A DNA stretch of 64,000 nucleotides from Colwellia sp. 12G3 (GCF_002836775.1 NZ_PJAQ01000017.1:434001-498000), one strand, 5' to 3'; positions 8,712 through 18,443 are shown, counted from the first letter of the stretch. The notes: a model not told the origin generated them from the letters alone. Made by a program: numbers and translations.

Positions 8712-10373
8712 TTACATATTAGGGTAGTTCGGCCCACCCGTACCTTCAGGGGTTACCCACGTAATATTTTGGCTTGGATCTTTAATGTCACAGGTTTTAC
8801 AATGGATACAGTTTTGCGCATTAATAACGAACTTATCGCCTTCTTCCGTTTTTTCAACCTCATACACGCCTGCAGGACAATAAAGCTGCGCAGGTTCATT
8901 GTATTTAGTTAAATTCACTTTAATTGGAATATCAGCATCTTTAAGTTTTAAATGGCAAGGCTGCTCTTCTTCATGGTTAGTATTTGACAAAAATACTGAA
9001 GACAGTTTATCAAAGCTTAATTTATTGTCAGGCTTAGCGTAATTAATAACTGGCATCTCAGCCGCTGGCTTTAATTGAGCATAGTCTAAGCTATCATCTT
9101 TAAAGTTAAACGGTAATTTACCGGCAAAAAAGTTTTGATCTAAGGTGTTATAAGCGCCACCTAACATGGTGCCAAACTTATGCATTGCGGGACCAAAGTT
9201 ACGAGTATTGTATAATTCTTCGTATAACCAAGAATCTTTGTAAAGCTCGGTGAAGCTGGTTAGATCCTGTTTACCTTCCTCTGCAACACCTTCACTGCCA
9301 ATCAATGCCTGCACAATAGCTTCGGCAGCTAACATACCCGATTTCATTGCTGTGTGATTGCCTTTAATCTTGGCAAAGTTAATCGTTCCAGCGTCACACC
9401 CAACGAGTAATGCGCCTGGCATTGTCATTTTAGGTAAAGAATTAAAACCACCTTTAGCCATAGCACGTGCACCATAAGAAACACGCTTGCCACCTTCTAG
9501 GTACTGACTAATTTTAGGATGGTGCTTATAACGTTGAAATTCATCGAAAGGGCTTAAATGCGGGTTGCTGTAGCTTAAGTCGACAATTAAACCAACAAAC
9601 ACTTGGTTATTTTCGGCATGATAAAGATAGCCACCACCATTAGTATTTTTATCTAATGGCCAACCTGCGGTATGTACGACTAGACCTTCTTGATGTTTTT
9701 CTGGGTCAATATCCCAAATCTCTTTAAAGCCTAAACCATAATGTTGTGGCGAGCTTTGCTCATCAAGCTTGAATTTTTCAATTAACTCTTTCCCTAAATG
9801 GCCTCGACAGCCTTCAGCAAAAACGGTGTATTTAGCACGTAACTCCATACCTGGCATAAAACCGTCTTTTTCTTTACCTTGTGCATCTAGACCCATATCG
9901 CCGGTAATTACACCACCAACACTGCCATCATCATTATAAATTACACTTTGCGCAGGAAAGCCAGGGAAAATCTCTACACCTAACTGTTCAGCTTGTTCAG
10001 CTAACCAGCGACAAACATTACCCATACTAACAATATAGTTACCGTCATTATGCATAGTTTTTGGCACAGCGAAGTTAGGTAATTTGATACCTGAATTCTC
10101 ATTATTCAACAGGTAAATATCATCACCGGTGACCTTAGTCGTTAACGGTGCATTACGCTCTTGCCAATCTGGAAATAATTCATTTAAAGACCTTGGTTCA
10201 AACACAGCACCGGAAAGAATATGGGCTCCAACCTCAGAACCCTTCTCAACAACGCAGACCATTAACTCTTGCTGTTTTTCTTGTGCTAATTGCATTAATC
10301 TACAAGCCGTTGATAGACCTGCAGGCCCTGCTCCAACAATGACTACGTCAAATTCCATCGATTCGCGTTCCAT
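8712..10373 (-). CDS. Electron transfer flavoprotein-ubiquinone oxidoreductase
   Basis: This 553-residue membrane-associated FAD and 4Fe-4S enzyme passes electrons from ETF to ubiquinone during fatty-acid and amino-acid oxidation. The N-terminus carries the dinucleotide motif VVIVGAGPAGLSTACRL (residues 9-25). The C-terminus has the cluster ligands CPAGVYEV and NCIHCKTCDIKDPSQN, followed by the conserved GTGGPNYPNM end. The first ATG is preceded by GGGAGATCTT, supporting it over the internal Met6. It is divergent from etfBA, its direct redox partner, across a 258-bp region with two PsrA-type operators. Confidence 0.95.
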   Translation of the reverse strand: MERESMEFDVVIVGAGPAGLSTACRLMQLAQEKQQELMVCVVEKGSEVGAHILSGAVFEPRSLNELFPDWQERNAPLTTKVTGDDIYLLNNENSGIKLPNFAVPKTMHNDGNYIVSMGNVCRWLAEQAEQLGVEIFPGFPAQSVIYNDDGSVGGVITGDMGLDAQGKEKDGFMPGMELRAKYTVFAEGCRGHLGKELIEKFKLDEQSSPQHYGLGFKEIWDIDPEKHQEGLVVHTAGWPLDKNTNGGGYLYHAENNQVFVGLIVDLSYSNPHLSPFDEFQRYKHHPKISQYLEGGKRVSYGARAMAKGGFNSLPKMTMPGALLVGCDAGTINFAKIKGNHTAMKSGMLAAEAIVQALIGSEGVAEEGKQDLTSFTELYKDSWLYEELYNTRNFGPAMHKFGTMLGGAYNTLDQNFFAGKLPFNFKDDSLDYAQLKPAAEMPVINYAKPDNKLSFDKLSSVFLSNTNHEEEQPCHLKLKDADIPIKVNLTKYNEPAQLYCPAGVYEVEKTEEGDKFVINAQNCIHCKTCDIKDPSQNITWVTPEGTGGPNYPNM

Positions 10374-10436
10374 AAGATCTCCCAGTGTGATTATATTTAT
10401 ATTTTAATTTATATTTTAAAAGTCTATACTAAATTT

Positions 10437-10450
10437 CAAACATGCGTTTG
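10437..10450. promoter_or_regulatory. PsrA-type operator, site 1
   Basis: The palindrome CAAACATGCGTTTG has the form CAAAC-N4-GTTTG described for PsrA, the TetR-family fatty-acid-responsive repressor of beta-oxidation genes in gammaproteobacteria. It lies 64 bp from the ETF-QO start. Confidence 0.75.
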
Positions 10451-10455
10451 ATATT

Positions 10456-10469
10456 CAAACAAGTGTTTG
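10456..10469. promoter_or_regulatory. PsrA-type operator, site 2
   Basis: A second palindrome, CAAACAAGTGTTTG, starts 19 bp after the first, nearly two helical turns, so repressor dimers could bind side by side on one DNA face and control both ETF-QO and etfBA. Confidence 0.75.
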
Positions 10470-10631
10470 ATAGTATCCTACAACAGATGTCCAAGCAATA
10501 CACTGTTATAAGCATTTATTTAGATTGTATCTTAGTTTAAAAGTTTTCACCAAGATTACGTTGACGTTGACGTAAACCATAGGTATCTTTTAACTATTAT
10601 TGAAAATTAACAAACCTTTTCAGAGGCTACG

Positions 10632-11384
10632 ATGAAAGTATTAGTTCCGATCAAACGAGTTATTGACTATAACGTCAAAGTTCGAGTAAAACCTGACCAT
10701 TCAAATGTAGATCTTGCCAATACAAAAATGGCGATCAACCCTTTTTGTGAAATTGCTGTTGAAGAAGCTGTTCGTTTAAAAGAAGCAGGTATCGCAACAG
10801 AAGTCATTGCAATTTCTATTGGTAATAAGTCTTGCCAAGAACAATTACGTACCGCATTAGCATTAGGTGCAGATCGTGCCATACAAATTGACACTGATGA
10901 AAGTTTAGACGCACTAAATATAGCTAAATTACTACAGAAAGTTGTTGAAGAAGAACAGCCGCAACTAGTTATTTTAGGTAAGCAGTCTATCGACAGTGAT
11001 AATAACCAAACAGGCCAAATGCTCGCTGCACTAACTGGCATGCCACAAGGCACTTTTGCTTCAGTGGTAAAAGTGGAAGGCGACAAAGTTAATGTAACCC
11101 GTGAAGTAGATGGCGGTTTGCAAACGGTTTCTCTTCGCTTACCAGCGATTGTGACCACAGATTTACGCTTGAATGAGCCTCGCTACGCTTCGTTACCTAA
11201 TATTATGAAAGCGAAACGCAAGCCATTAGTAGTAAAACCAGCGGCAGACTTTGGCATTGATTTAACAGCTCGTACTAAATTATTAAAAGTAACTCCACCT
11301 GCACAGCGTAAAGCTGGAATAGTGGTAGAAAGTATTGATGAATTAGTTGAAAAATTAAAGAATGAAGCCAAGGTGATCTCATGA
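10632..11384 (+). CDS. etfB: Electron transfer flavoprotein beta subunit
   Basis: This 250-residue protein matches the ETF beta family: [18 protein letters not shown] start, AMP-binding region with [10 protein letters not shown], and the recognition-loop-like [18 protein letters not shown] segment that contacts dehydrogenase partners. With EtfA it carries electrons from acyl-CoA and other dehydrogenases to ETF-QO. The ATG at 10632 is preceded by CAGAGG. It overlaps etfA by 4 bp (ATGA), implying translational coupling. Confidence 0.96.
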   Translation: MKVLVPIKRVIDYNVKVRVKPDHSNVDLANTKMAINPFCEIAVEEAVRLKEAGIATEVIAISIGNKSCQEQLRTALALGADRAIQIDTDESLDALNIAKLLQKVVEEEQPQLVILGKQSIDSDNNQTGQMLAALTGMPQGTFASVVKVEGDKVNVTREVDGGLQTVSLRLPAIVTTDLRLNEPRYASLPNIMKAKRKPLVVKPAADFGIDLTARTKLLKVTPPAQRKAGIVVESIDELVEKLKNEAKVIS

Positions 11385-12307
11385 GTATTTTAGTAATTGC
11401 TGAACATGACAACAGCTCGTTAAAAGCTGAAACTCTAAAAACAGTTAACGCCGCACAAAAAATTGGTGGCGATATAACATTATTAGTAACAGGTTTTAAT
11501 TGTCAAAGTGTCGTTGATGCTGCATCAAAGGTAAATGGCGTAAGCAAAGTTTTAGTTTGTGACAATGCTGTTTATGAACATCAACTTGCTGAAAATGTTA
11601 GTTTACTAGTGACTGAATTAGCCGCTGACTATGAGCATATATTAGCAACAGCGCTAACGACTGGTAAAAACTTTATGCCAAGAGTTGCCGCGTTATTAGA
11701 TGTTGCCCAAATTTCTGACATTATTGACGTTGAAAGTAGCGATACATTTGTTCGTCCTATCTATGCAGGTAATGCTATCGCAACAGTACAAAGCTTAGAT
11801 AACAAAAAAGTTATTACGGTACGTACTACTGGCTTTGATGCCGTTGCTACAGATGGTAATGCTGAAGTAGTTATCTTAGACACTGTAACTGATGCTGGTA
11901 TTTCAAGTCATGTAAGTGACGAATTAACGGTATCTGCGCGTCCTGACTTAGGCGCAGCAAGCGTTATTATTTCTGGTGGTCGTGGCATGCAAAATGGCGA
12001 TAACTTTAAATTGCTTGACGGTATTGCCGATAAACTTGGTGCTGCTATTGGCGCATCACGTGCTGCTGTTGATGCAGGCTTTGTTCCTAATGATATGCAA
12101 GTTGGGCAAACAGGTAAAATTGTTGCACCCGATTTATATATCGCAGTAGGTATTAGTGGTGCAATTCAGCATTTAGCCGGTATGAAAGATTCAAAAGTTA
12201 TCGTTGCTATCAACAAAGACCCTGAAGCACCAATCTTCCAAGTTGCTGATTACGGTATTGTTGCTGACTTATTTGATGCGTTACCAGAGTTAGAAAGCAA
12301 ATTATAA
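11381..12307 (+). CDS. etfA: Electron transfer flavoprotein alpha subunit
   Basis: This 308-residue FAD-binding partner of EtfB has the C-terminal FAD domain signature: [36 protein letters not shown] (two parts of one motif) and [16 protein letters not shown]. Length is normal for the family. The start codon overlaps the etfB stop. A terminator follows about 70 bp after the stop, closing a two-gene operon facing away from the ETF-QO gene and sharing its putative PsrA control region. Confidence 0.96.
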   Translation: MSILVIAEHDNSSLKAETLKTVNAAQKIGGDITLLVTGFNCQSVVDAASKVNGVSKVLVCDNAVYEHQLAENVSLLVTELAADYEHILATALTTGKNFMPRVAALLDVAQISDIIDVESSDTFVRPIYAGNAIATVQSLDNKKVITVRTTGFDAVATDGNAEVVILDTVTDAGISSHVSDELTVSARPDLGAASVIISGGRGMQNGDNFKLLDGIADKLGAAIGASRAAVDAGFVPNDMQVGQTGKIVAPDLYIAVGISGAIQHLAGMKDSKVIVAINKDPEAPIFQVADYGIVADLFDALPELESKL

Positions 12308-12377
12308 CTCAAACATCTATCGTTACTTTCGAGTAGTCCTTTAAATAGTACTCAGCACAAAGTAATATTGATATAAT

Positions 12378-12416
12378 AAAGCCACGCTTATGAGAATAAG
12401 TCGTGGTTTTATTTTA
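12378..12416 (+). terminator. Intrinsic terminator of etfBA
   Basis: CCACGCTTA (12382-12390) pairs with TAAGTCGTGG (12397-12406) with one bulge around a TGAGAA loop, followed by TTTTATTTTA. Confidence 0.8.
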
Positions 12417-12464
12417 TCTGCAATTTGTTTAGCTAATTTAATGATTAATGGTATTGAGTGATAT

Positions 12465-12863
12465 ATGAAAAATAGTTTATCTAGTTTAAGTGATTTAGCC
12501 AGTGCTTTTGGTAGAGCCCCTGTAAACCTTGATAATGCATCACCAGTAAGTGATGAGTCACTCGTCTATTCCACAGACAGTGGTCGCATTAGCCAGACAA
12601 AAGAAAAAAGCGTAACACCAAGTGATGGTTTTGCACGAGTCAGGCGTGAAACCAAAGGGCGAAAAGGTAAAGGCGTTGTTGTTATCAGTGGTCTAGGACT
12701 CGATAACAAAGCGCTAAAAGAATTAGCAAAAAAGCTAAAAAAGACCTGCGGTACCGGTGGCTCAGTTGTTGATGAGACCATAGAAGTTCAAGGTGACAAG
12801 CGCGACGTAATACAGCAGGTGTTAGAAAAGGCTGGTTTTAAAGTTAAGTTTACCGGTGGTTAA
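12465..12863 (+). CDS. yciH: SUI1/eIF1-family translation factor YciH
   Basis: This 132-residue protein contains the complete SUI1 domain (about residues 50-132): RRETKGRKGKGVVVISGL, LKKTCGTGGSV and the terminal EIQ/EVQGDKRD with a GFKVKFTGG end. Bacterial YciH resembles eIF1 and influences start-site fidelity in vitro. It is about 24 residues longer than E. coli YciH; the extension (NSLSSLSDLASAFGRAP) is Ser-rich and precedes the conserved LVYSTDSGRI block. Start at 12465 keeps this extension; no in-frame Met occurs between it and the YSTDSGRI block. Confidence 0.9.
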   Translation: MKNSLSSLSDLASAFGRAPVNLDNASPVSDESLVYSTDSGRISQTKEKSVTPSDGFARVRRETKGRKGKGVVVISGLGLDNKALKELAKKLKKTCGTGGSVVDETIEVQGDKRDVIQQVLEKAGFKVKFTGG

Positions 12864-12936
12864 CTCCCCCATCGACTTCACTCTATTTAATATACAGTGA
12901 ACTAAACAGCTCACCATATAATTAGTTAAGCTAGAA

Positions 12937-13542
12937 CTAAATCAGGTAACTTTTTCTGCCCGATAAGGCATGAGATAATGTATTACCATCAACATACTCT
13001 AATTCACCCCCTACAGGGACACCGTGAGCTATTCTCGAGATATTAACTTGATATTGCTGAGCAAGCTCAGCAATAAAGTGTGCTGTTGCCTCACCTTCCA
13101 CTGTTGGGTTAGTTGCTAAGATAACCTCACTAAACTGACCTGTAGCAAATTGCTTAGCTAAAATATCTAAACCTAAATCATCCGGACCTATGCCATCAAT
13201 GGGGGATAAATGCCCCATTAAAACAAAATATCGACCGGAAAACTCACCTGTTTGCTCAATAGCTATAACATCACCTGGCGATTCCACGACACATAAAGTA
13301 GTGGCAATTTTTCGTTTTGGAGATAAACAAATTTCACATAACGCTTCTTCAGTAAAATTTCGGCACTGCTGGCAATGACCAATATCGGTCATTGCTCTAG
13401 CTAAGGTACTAGCAAGTTTACTGCCGCCACGGCGATTACGCTCTAGTAACTGAAATGCCATGCGTTGCGCTGATTTTGCGCCAACACCGGGTAAACATTT
13501 TAATGAATCAATTAACTCTTGTACCAGTGGACTAAATTTCAT
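12937..13542 (-). CDS. recR: Recombination protein RecR
   Basis: This 201-residue DNA-clamp protein of the RecFOR pathway has an N-terminal helix-hairpin-helix ([17 protein letters not shown]), a four-Cys zinc finger ([16 protein letters not shown], about residues 57-72), a Toprim domain ([17 protein letters not shown] onward) and the C-terminal Walker-B-like segment. Length is standard. In E. coli and many gammaproteobacteria recR directly follows ybaB in a dnaX-ybaB-recR operon. Here ybaB and dnaX are on the same strand but about 43 kb upstream, so recR must now rely on a promoter within 13543-13632 or in the island. Confidence 0.95.
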   Translation of the reverse strand: MKFSPLVQELIDSLKCLPGVGAKSAQRMAFQLLERNRRGGSKLASTLARAMTDIGHCQQCRNFTEEALCEICLSPKRKIATTLCVVESPGDVIAIEQTGEFSGRYFVLMGHLSPIDGIGPDDLGLDILAKQFATGQFSEVILATNPTVEGEATAHFIAELAQQYQVNISRIAHGVPVGGELEYVDGNTLSHALSGRKSYLI

Positions 13543-13632
13543 AAATAACAGCTACTTTTCAATATATGAGAGTGATTTTAATAAAATTAACGCAAAATTA
13601 GTAGTGTCTTATTAAAAAACAATCATCATATA

Positions 13633-14385
13633 TCAGATAACGACTGCCGAAGATGCTGAGGAAGATAAGCGCTGCTGTCTAAGTTCAGAGGGCAACTCAT
13701 CAAACATTAACTTAAAGTGACGACTAAAATAACTGTGATCAGAGAAACCCGATTGATAGGCAATTTGGGCAATAGGTAATTTTGTTTCAACCAATAACCG
13801 TCTAGCATTATCTAAACGGACCTGCCGAATAAATTGCTTAGGGGTTTTAGCCAAGTACTTTTTAAAACGTCTTTCTAACGCACTAACCGATAAGTATGCC
13901 ACTTGGGCGAGTTTCTCTATTGATAGTTCCATATGAAAATTATCTCTAATGTATTGCACCGGAACTTTTAATTCATCAATACCTGACAAGGTCTTTACTG
14001 TTTTTTTTAAGTGTCGGGTCACGCCATATGAGCCAATGATTACTCCATATTCATCAAACAATGGTCTTTTGGAGGTTGAAAACCAAGCAAGCTCTCCTCC
14101 TTCATTGATATTCATTTCTAAACGATCGGTAACAAGTTCCCCCAACATCACTTTTTGATCATCGGCAATAAACTGTTTTGCTACATGAACGGGCGATAAA
14201 TCACTATCTGATTTACCTAAAACTTGCTCTAGATTGCTATAACCAATATGTTCAACAAACATTTGATTAGCGTAAACCACCCTACTTTCAATATCTTTTA
14301 TCCAAAAAATGATATCAGGCAACATATCAAACATAGCGAGAACTTGTTTAACACTTACCTTATTTAATAATGTTTCCTTGAGCAT
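13633..14385 (-). CDS. PAS-domain AraC-family transcriptional regulator
   Basis: This 250-residue cytoplasmic regulator combines an N-terminal PAS domain (about residues 12-125, MLPDIIFWIKDIESRVVYAN and GYSNLEQVLGKSD) with a C-terminal AraC-type double helix-turn-helix (about 145-240, LSVSALERRFKKYLAKTPKQFI and IAYQSGFSDHSYFSRHFK). PAS domains bind small ligands or cofactors, so this is probably a one-component sensor. It is divergent from the sugar isomerase/epimerase gene at 14.5 kb and adjacent to recR at the left boundary of the carbohydrate island; local regulation of the divergent gene is the simplest inference. Confidence 0.85.
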   Translation of the reverse strand: MLKETLLNKVSVKQVLAMFDMLPDIIFWIKDIESRVVYANQMFVEHIGYSNLEQVLGKSDSDLSPVHVAKQFIADDQKVMLGELVTDRLEMNINEGGELAWFSTSKRPLFDEYGVIIGSYGVTRHLKKTVKTLSGIDELKVPVQYIRDNFHMELSIEKLAQVAYLSVSALERRFKKYLAKTPKQFIRQVRLDNARRLLVETKLPIAQIAYQSGFSDHSYFSRHFKLMFDELPSELRQQRLSSSASSAVVI

Positions 14386-14560
14386 AGTGATTACATAGTG
14401 AAAAAATTATATTGATAGTAGCAAAACATTAATAAAAGTAAACGCCGATTTTGTTGCATTAACAACCGATTTTATAGTAACTGTCCCTAGGTGTTATCGA
14501 TATACTGATGTAATCAACAATTAACCAACTAATCGTTTAATCGCCAATTGAGACTGTGGT

Positions 14561-15544
14561 ATGAATAGAGTTCGCCAAGAGAAAATGCGTTTAGGTATGA
14601 TAAGAGACGGTGAAGGCGCTTTTATTGATAGTATTCATCGATTGGCTGGGAAAGTGCATTGTCAAATACAAGTAATAAAAAATATTATTGCCATTATGGT
14701 ATTGCTGCCTTTTCTAAGCAATGTTAATGCTCACACAACGGGTAATGATATGAAAGAAAGTACCATGAAAAAAGTCCCACAACTCAGTGTGCAACTTTGG
14801 TCTGTTAAAGATGTTATTAGCGAAGACTTTGAAGGTACACTTAAAGTCTTAGCTGATATGGGCTTTGAAGGTGTTGAGTTTGCTGGTGAATTTGGATCTT
14901 ATGCCAATGATGTTAAAGGCTTAAAGAACTTCTTAGACTCTATTAACCTTAAAGCAAGTGGTGCGCATGTTTCGTTTGAACAGCTAAACCCAAGTAACTT
15001 TGACAAAACGGTCGCTTTTTATCAACAGCTAAATCTTGATACCTTGATTATCGGTTGGGATGAAAGAGCATGGCATCCTGAAGGTATTAAAGCAGTCGTT
15101 AAGTTACTTAATCAGCTCGATAAAAAATTAGCTCCTTATAATATTAAAACTGGCTTTCACAACCATAACCATGAGTTTAATGACTTTCAAGGCACTACTT
15201 ACTGGGACTACTTAGCAATGAATACTGCTGATTCAGTGGTATTACAACAAGATGTAGGCTGGACAACCTATACAGGAAAAGATGCTGTTGAGTACGTAAA
15301 TAAATACCCTAATAGAACACTTACTACCCACTATAAAGTGCGTATTCCAGAAGGTGTAAAAGGCAAACTACCTATTATTGGTCAAGATACGATTGACTGG
15401 CTAAACCTACTAAAAGCAAATATTAACGTAGGTGGTACTAAGTGGATAGTGGTTGAACAAGAGGAGTATCCTAATGGGTTGAGCTCACTGGATGCTGTTG
15501 CTTTGTCTAAAAAAGGCCTAGATACATATATTAAGCAACTTTAG
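14561..15544 (+). CDS. Exported sugar phosphate isomerase/epimerase-like TIM-barrel protein with a fused oxidoreductase remnant
   Basis: Residues from about 70 on form an AP-endonuclease-2/xylose-isomerase-like TIM barrel (QLSVQLWSVKD, GFEGVEFAGEFG, TGFHNHNHEFN, LQQDVGWTTY, WIVVEQEEYP), a family with sugar isomerase or epimerase activity and metal-binding His/Glu. Residues 40-58 are a hydrophobic signal-peptide-like segment ending in NVNAHT, suggesting export. Residues 8-40 (KMRLGMIRDGEGAFIDSIHR...) look like the N-terminus of a Gfo/Idh/MocA oxidoreductase, with the Rossmann glycines decayed. The functional start may therefore be an internal codon near 14670-14696, with 14561 belonging to a fused remnant. 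The gene is divergent from the PAS-AraC regulator. Confidence 0.75.
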   Translation: MNRVRQEKMRLGMIRDGEGAFIDSIHRLAGKVHCQIQVIKNIIAIMVLLPFLSNVNAHTTGNDMKESTMKKVPQLSVQLWSVKDVISEDFEGTLKVLADMGFEGVEFAGEFGSYANDVKGLKNFLDSINLKASGAHVSFEQLNPSNFDKTVAFYQQLNLDTLIIGWDERAWHPEGIKAVVKLLNQLDKKLAPYNIKTGFHNHNHEFNDFQGTTYWDYLAMNTADSVVLQQDVGWTTYTGKDAVEYVNKYPNRTLTTHYKVRIPEGVKGKLPIIGQDTIDWLNLLKANINVGGTKWIVVEQEEYPNGLSSLDAVALSKKGLDTYIKQL

Positions 15545-15662
15545 CAATATAGGATTTTATATGACTCATTATCCTTATATATGTGGTTAGCGATTGCTTT
15601 GTTAAGTGAGTTTGTATAAGTTAATTATTAAAATAAAAATAATTAGAGAAGACGGACGTAGT

Positions 15663-16820
15663 ATGAGTACTGTTCTTTTTAACACACTTGATTTAGCATT
15701 GCTTTTCACTATATATCAATGTGTTTTATTTGCCTTTTTTTTATTATTGATAAAAAAAGGCAAAAAGCAAAGTAACGTATTGTTAGCTTTGTTTCTATTG
15801 TCCTATGCGGCAATACCACTTGATACCCTAATTAATTTTGGAGAAGAATTTCGTCAATTTGCCATTGCTTTTTCCCCTAATATATTTTATGTCTTTGGCT
15901 TAGCTTATTGGTTAGAAGCCGTATTACTACTTTTCTACGTTCGCTCTCTTATTTATAAAGACTTTAGCTTTAAAAGAATTGACCTTTTATATCTATTACC
16001 TTTTGTGCTTTACCTTTTTTATGAAACGAGTAACTGGTACATGATTGATAGTGCTACCAAAATAGCTATTTTAAATGGTTATCATATCGAGGCTGAGCCA
16101 TTTTATACTCGCTTTATCAACTTGTTCAGAGAATGTTTTAGAGCTTTTTGTGGTGTACTGTGTTTGCTTGAATTGCGCCATTACCAAAAACAAATCAAAG
16201 ACAATTTTGCTGATATTGAAGAGGTTGATCTTACTTGGCTCAAAATTTTAGTTATAGGTTTTCTAATCATTAAAGTACAGGCGGTATTAGTCACTATTGG
16301 CTACATGACCTCAATAGATCTCAATTTTTATATTAATTACCCTGTTATTGGCCAAGTCTCTAATTTTATGGTGATGTTTTTAATCAGCTTTTTAATATTC
16401 TTCAGCTTAGGTGTATCAAACATCTTTCATGGTATTGATAGCTCAACAGTTACTAATCAAGAAAAACAATCGATAGACCCGGCTCAAATAAGTGCCTTGA
16501 CACTCTATATGCAAGAGCACAAACCCTATTTGAATCATTTGCTTACTTTAGATAATCTTGCTACACAAACATTTATGCCTTCAAGGCAGTTATCGCAAGT
16601 CATTAATAGGCACTTCGAAAAAAACTTCTTTGAATTCATCAATAGCTATCGAATAGAGGAGTCCAAAATATTGCTAGCCAAAGAAGAGAATGCAAAAGTG
16701 ACTATGTTAGAAATAATGGCTCAAGCAGGCTTCAACAGTAAAGCGACTTTTAATACCTTCTTTAAAAAATCTGCTGGCATGACACCAACGCAATTTAGAA
16801 AAGAACAGCGAGAAAAATAA
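15663..16820 (+). CDS. Membrane-anchored AraC-family regulator (7-TM sensor type), copy 1
   Basis: This protein of 385 residues has about seven hydrophobic segments in its first 250 residues, then an AraC helix-turn-helix domain near the C-terminus (LDNLATQTFMPSRQLSQVIN, MLEIMAQAGFNSKATFNTFFKK, TPTQFRKEQ). I chose ATG at 15663, not the upstream GTG at 15606, because MSTVLFNTLDLALLFT aligns with the start of the next gene's product. The arrangement implies a membrane receptor that senses an extracytoplasmic cue and binds DNA directly. It is 42 bp upstream of its paralogue and precedes the GH5 genes. Confidence 0.85.
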   Translation: MSTVLFNTLDLALLFTIYQCVLFAFFLLLIKKGKKQSNVLLALFLLSYAAIPLDTLINFGEEFRQFAIAFSPNIFYVFGLAYWLEAVLLLFYVRSLIYKDFSFKRIDLLYLLPFVLYLFYETSNWYMIDSATKIAILNGYHIEAEPFYTRFINLFRECFRAFCGVLCLLELRHYQKQIKDNFADIEEVDLTWLKILVIGFLIIKVQAVLVTIGYMTSIDLNFYINYPVIGQVSNFMVMFLISFLIFFSLGVSNIFHGIDSSTVTNQEKQSIDPAQISALTLYMQEHKPYLNHLLTLDNLATQTFMPSRQLSQVINRHFEKNFFEFINSYRIEESKILLAKEENAKVTMLEIMAQAGFNSKATFNTFFKKSAGMTPTQFRKEQREK

Positions 16821-16862
16821 TTGTACTGTATCGACCTTATTTATTTCTTCGAGAAAGCTTAA

Positions 16863-18080
16863 ATGACAACTGTTCTGTTTAATAGCCACGATATAGTACT
16901 TTTAGTGACTGCTTATATTTGTTTTCTGTTTGCGGCAATGATGTTATTAAGCCGCCATAAAGCTGATTCAACTCATTTTTTCTTAGGTGTTTTTTTACTC
17001 TCCCAAGCAGCTATTTCCGTCTATGTATTGGCATTATACGGTGAAGCATTCCATCACTGGTCAGTTGAAAAAATTCCGGCTATATTTGCAATGTTAGAGT
17101 CAGTGCTTTGGCTAGAAGGGCCATTGTTATTATTATATGTACGCTCGGCTATATTCCAACAACTTCACTTTAAAAAGCATGATTTGCTGTTATTACTGCC
17201 CTTATTTATCTACCTTGTTGTGCTAGTTGCCGTTAACATTAAATTTGAAGCCGAACAGGGTTCCGATTTTTTGCTCTTTTTGAGATCAGACTACAGTCAA
17301 TACTATGAACATCTACGTAATATTGTGAGGGCAGGTTTTGGTTTTTGGGCATTTTTCACAATACGCTATTACCAAAACCACCTATCAACAGCCTACTCTA
17401 ATCTAGAGTCAGTCAATTATGCTTGGCTTAAAATCTTAGTCATCGGTTTTATTATCTTAAGATTGTGGTCTGAAAGTTACTTGCTCGTTTATACCTTTAT
17501 TACAGCAATTTTTGACGCTTCAGCGGTTACTTTAATCGATTTCAATTTAATGGGGATTTTAGAGAATTATGGACAATTATTACTCGTCTCTACTTTGCTG
17601 TTTTTTGCTTTATCTGATCCTCGTAATATTCTAAGGGTTAGCAAAGAGACGCTCGATGGCATTACCAAAGCAGACGCGGCTAAAACAGACATTGATAATA
17701 CAGACTTAACTAAAGCAGATAAGCCTAATACGTATTCACCTGAACAGATTACACGTGTCTGCAGCCACATGGAAAAACAACGCCCCTATTTAAACAACCA
17801 GCTAAAAATTGATGATTTAGCTCAGCAAGTCTCTCTCTCACCTAAGTTACTTTCTAATTTAATCAATAGAGAGTTTAACGTTAACTTTTTTGAGTACATT
17901 AATAGCTATCGTTTGAAGGAGGTATGTTCCTACTTTGTTGATCCTGAAATGGATGAGCAGTCGATAATCGATCTTGCCTTTCTTGCTGGCTACAACAGTA
18001 AAAGTAGCTTTAATCGATTATTTAAATTAGACACAGGAAAAACGCCTACCCAATTTCGAAAAGAAAGATTAATAGCCTAA
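16863..18080 (+). CDS. Membrane-anchored AraC-family regulator (7-TM sensor type), copy 2
   Basis: This 405-residue paralogue of the preceding gene shares the MTTVLFNSHDIVLLVT start, about seven membrane segments to residue 255, and the C-terminal AraC domain (LDDLAQQVSLSPKLLSNLIN-like region, IDLAFLAGYNSKSSFNRLFK, KTPTQFRKER). A charged linker (about 262-295) with repeated TKAD motifs joins the two halves. The tandem pair likely arose by duplication. Both lie directly before the secreted GH5 genes and may control them; no operator for them is identifiable by eye. Confidence 0.85.
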   Translation: MTTVLFNSHDIVLLVTAYICFLFAAMMLLSRHKADSTHFFLGVFLLSQAAISVYVLALYGEAFHHWSVEKIPAIFAMLESVLWLEGPLLLLYVRSAIFQQLHFKKHDLLLLLPLFIYLVVLVAVNIKFEAEQGSDFLLFLRSDYSQYYEHLRNIVRAGFGFWAFFTIRYYQNHLSTAYSNLESVNYAWLKILVIGFIILRLWSESYLLVYTFITAIFDASAVTLIDFNLMGILENYGQLLLVSTLLFFALSDPRNILRVSKETLDGITKADAAKTDIDNTDLTKADKPNTYSPEQITRVCSHMEKQRPYLNNQLKIDDLAQQVSLSPKLLSNLINREFNVNFFEYINSYRLKEVCSYFVDPEMDEQSIIDLAFLAGYNSKSSFNRLFKLDTGKTPTQFRKERLIA

Positions 18081-18443
18081 ACGAGTTAAATCCGTTTAAA
18101 TTTAACAATGGATTAATAAAATTCACGAGCTGTGATGATTTTCCCCTCTCCAACAAAAACCTCCCTACAGTAGTACAAACTTACGTATCCCAAGTATTTA
18201 AACGGCTAACAATCATACAAAGCAAGTCAAGACAACAACTAAAATAAAAGCACAATAGCGCTAAACCAATGATTTATAGAACAATAAAAAACATCCCCTT
18301 ATGAGCAAGCGTTCAACTTTATAAAGTACCTAACTTGGTACGCAAGCAATGTTTTCCTTATGCGATAGTCAATCCCCTGTGATGTCAAAGCAGATATGAC
18401 GGAGCAGGAAACTAATAATAATAAATAATAAGCGGAGAGAACG
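18081..18443. other. Intergenic region before the first GH5 gene
   Basis: This 363-bp AT-rich gap contains no convincing ORF, no LacI-type palindrome and no terminator for the AraC gene. A small inverted repeat GTACC-N6-GGTAC lies at 18326-18341. A good ribosome-binding site (GCGGAGAG) precedes the start at 18444. The promoter should be here. Confidence 0.5.

Noticed and set aside
15606..15662. GTG at 15606 as the start of the first membrane AraC regulator
   Set aside because: The next paralogue begins with the sequence matching ATG at 15663; the 19 extra residues are Lys/Ile-rich and unconserved.
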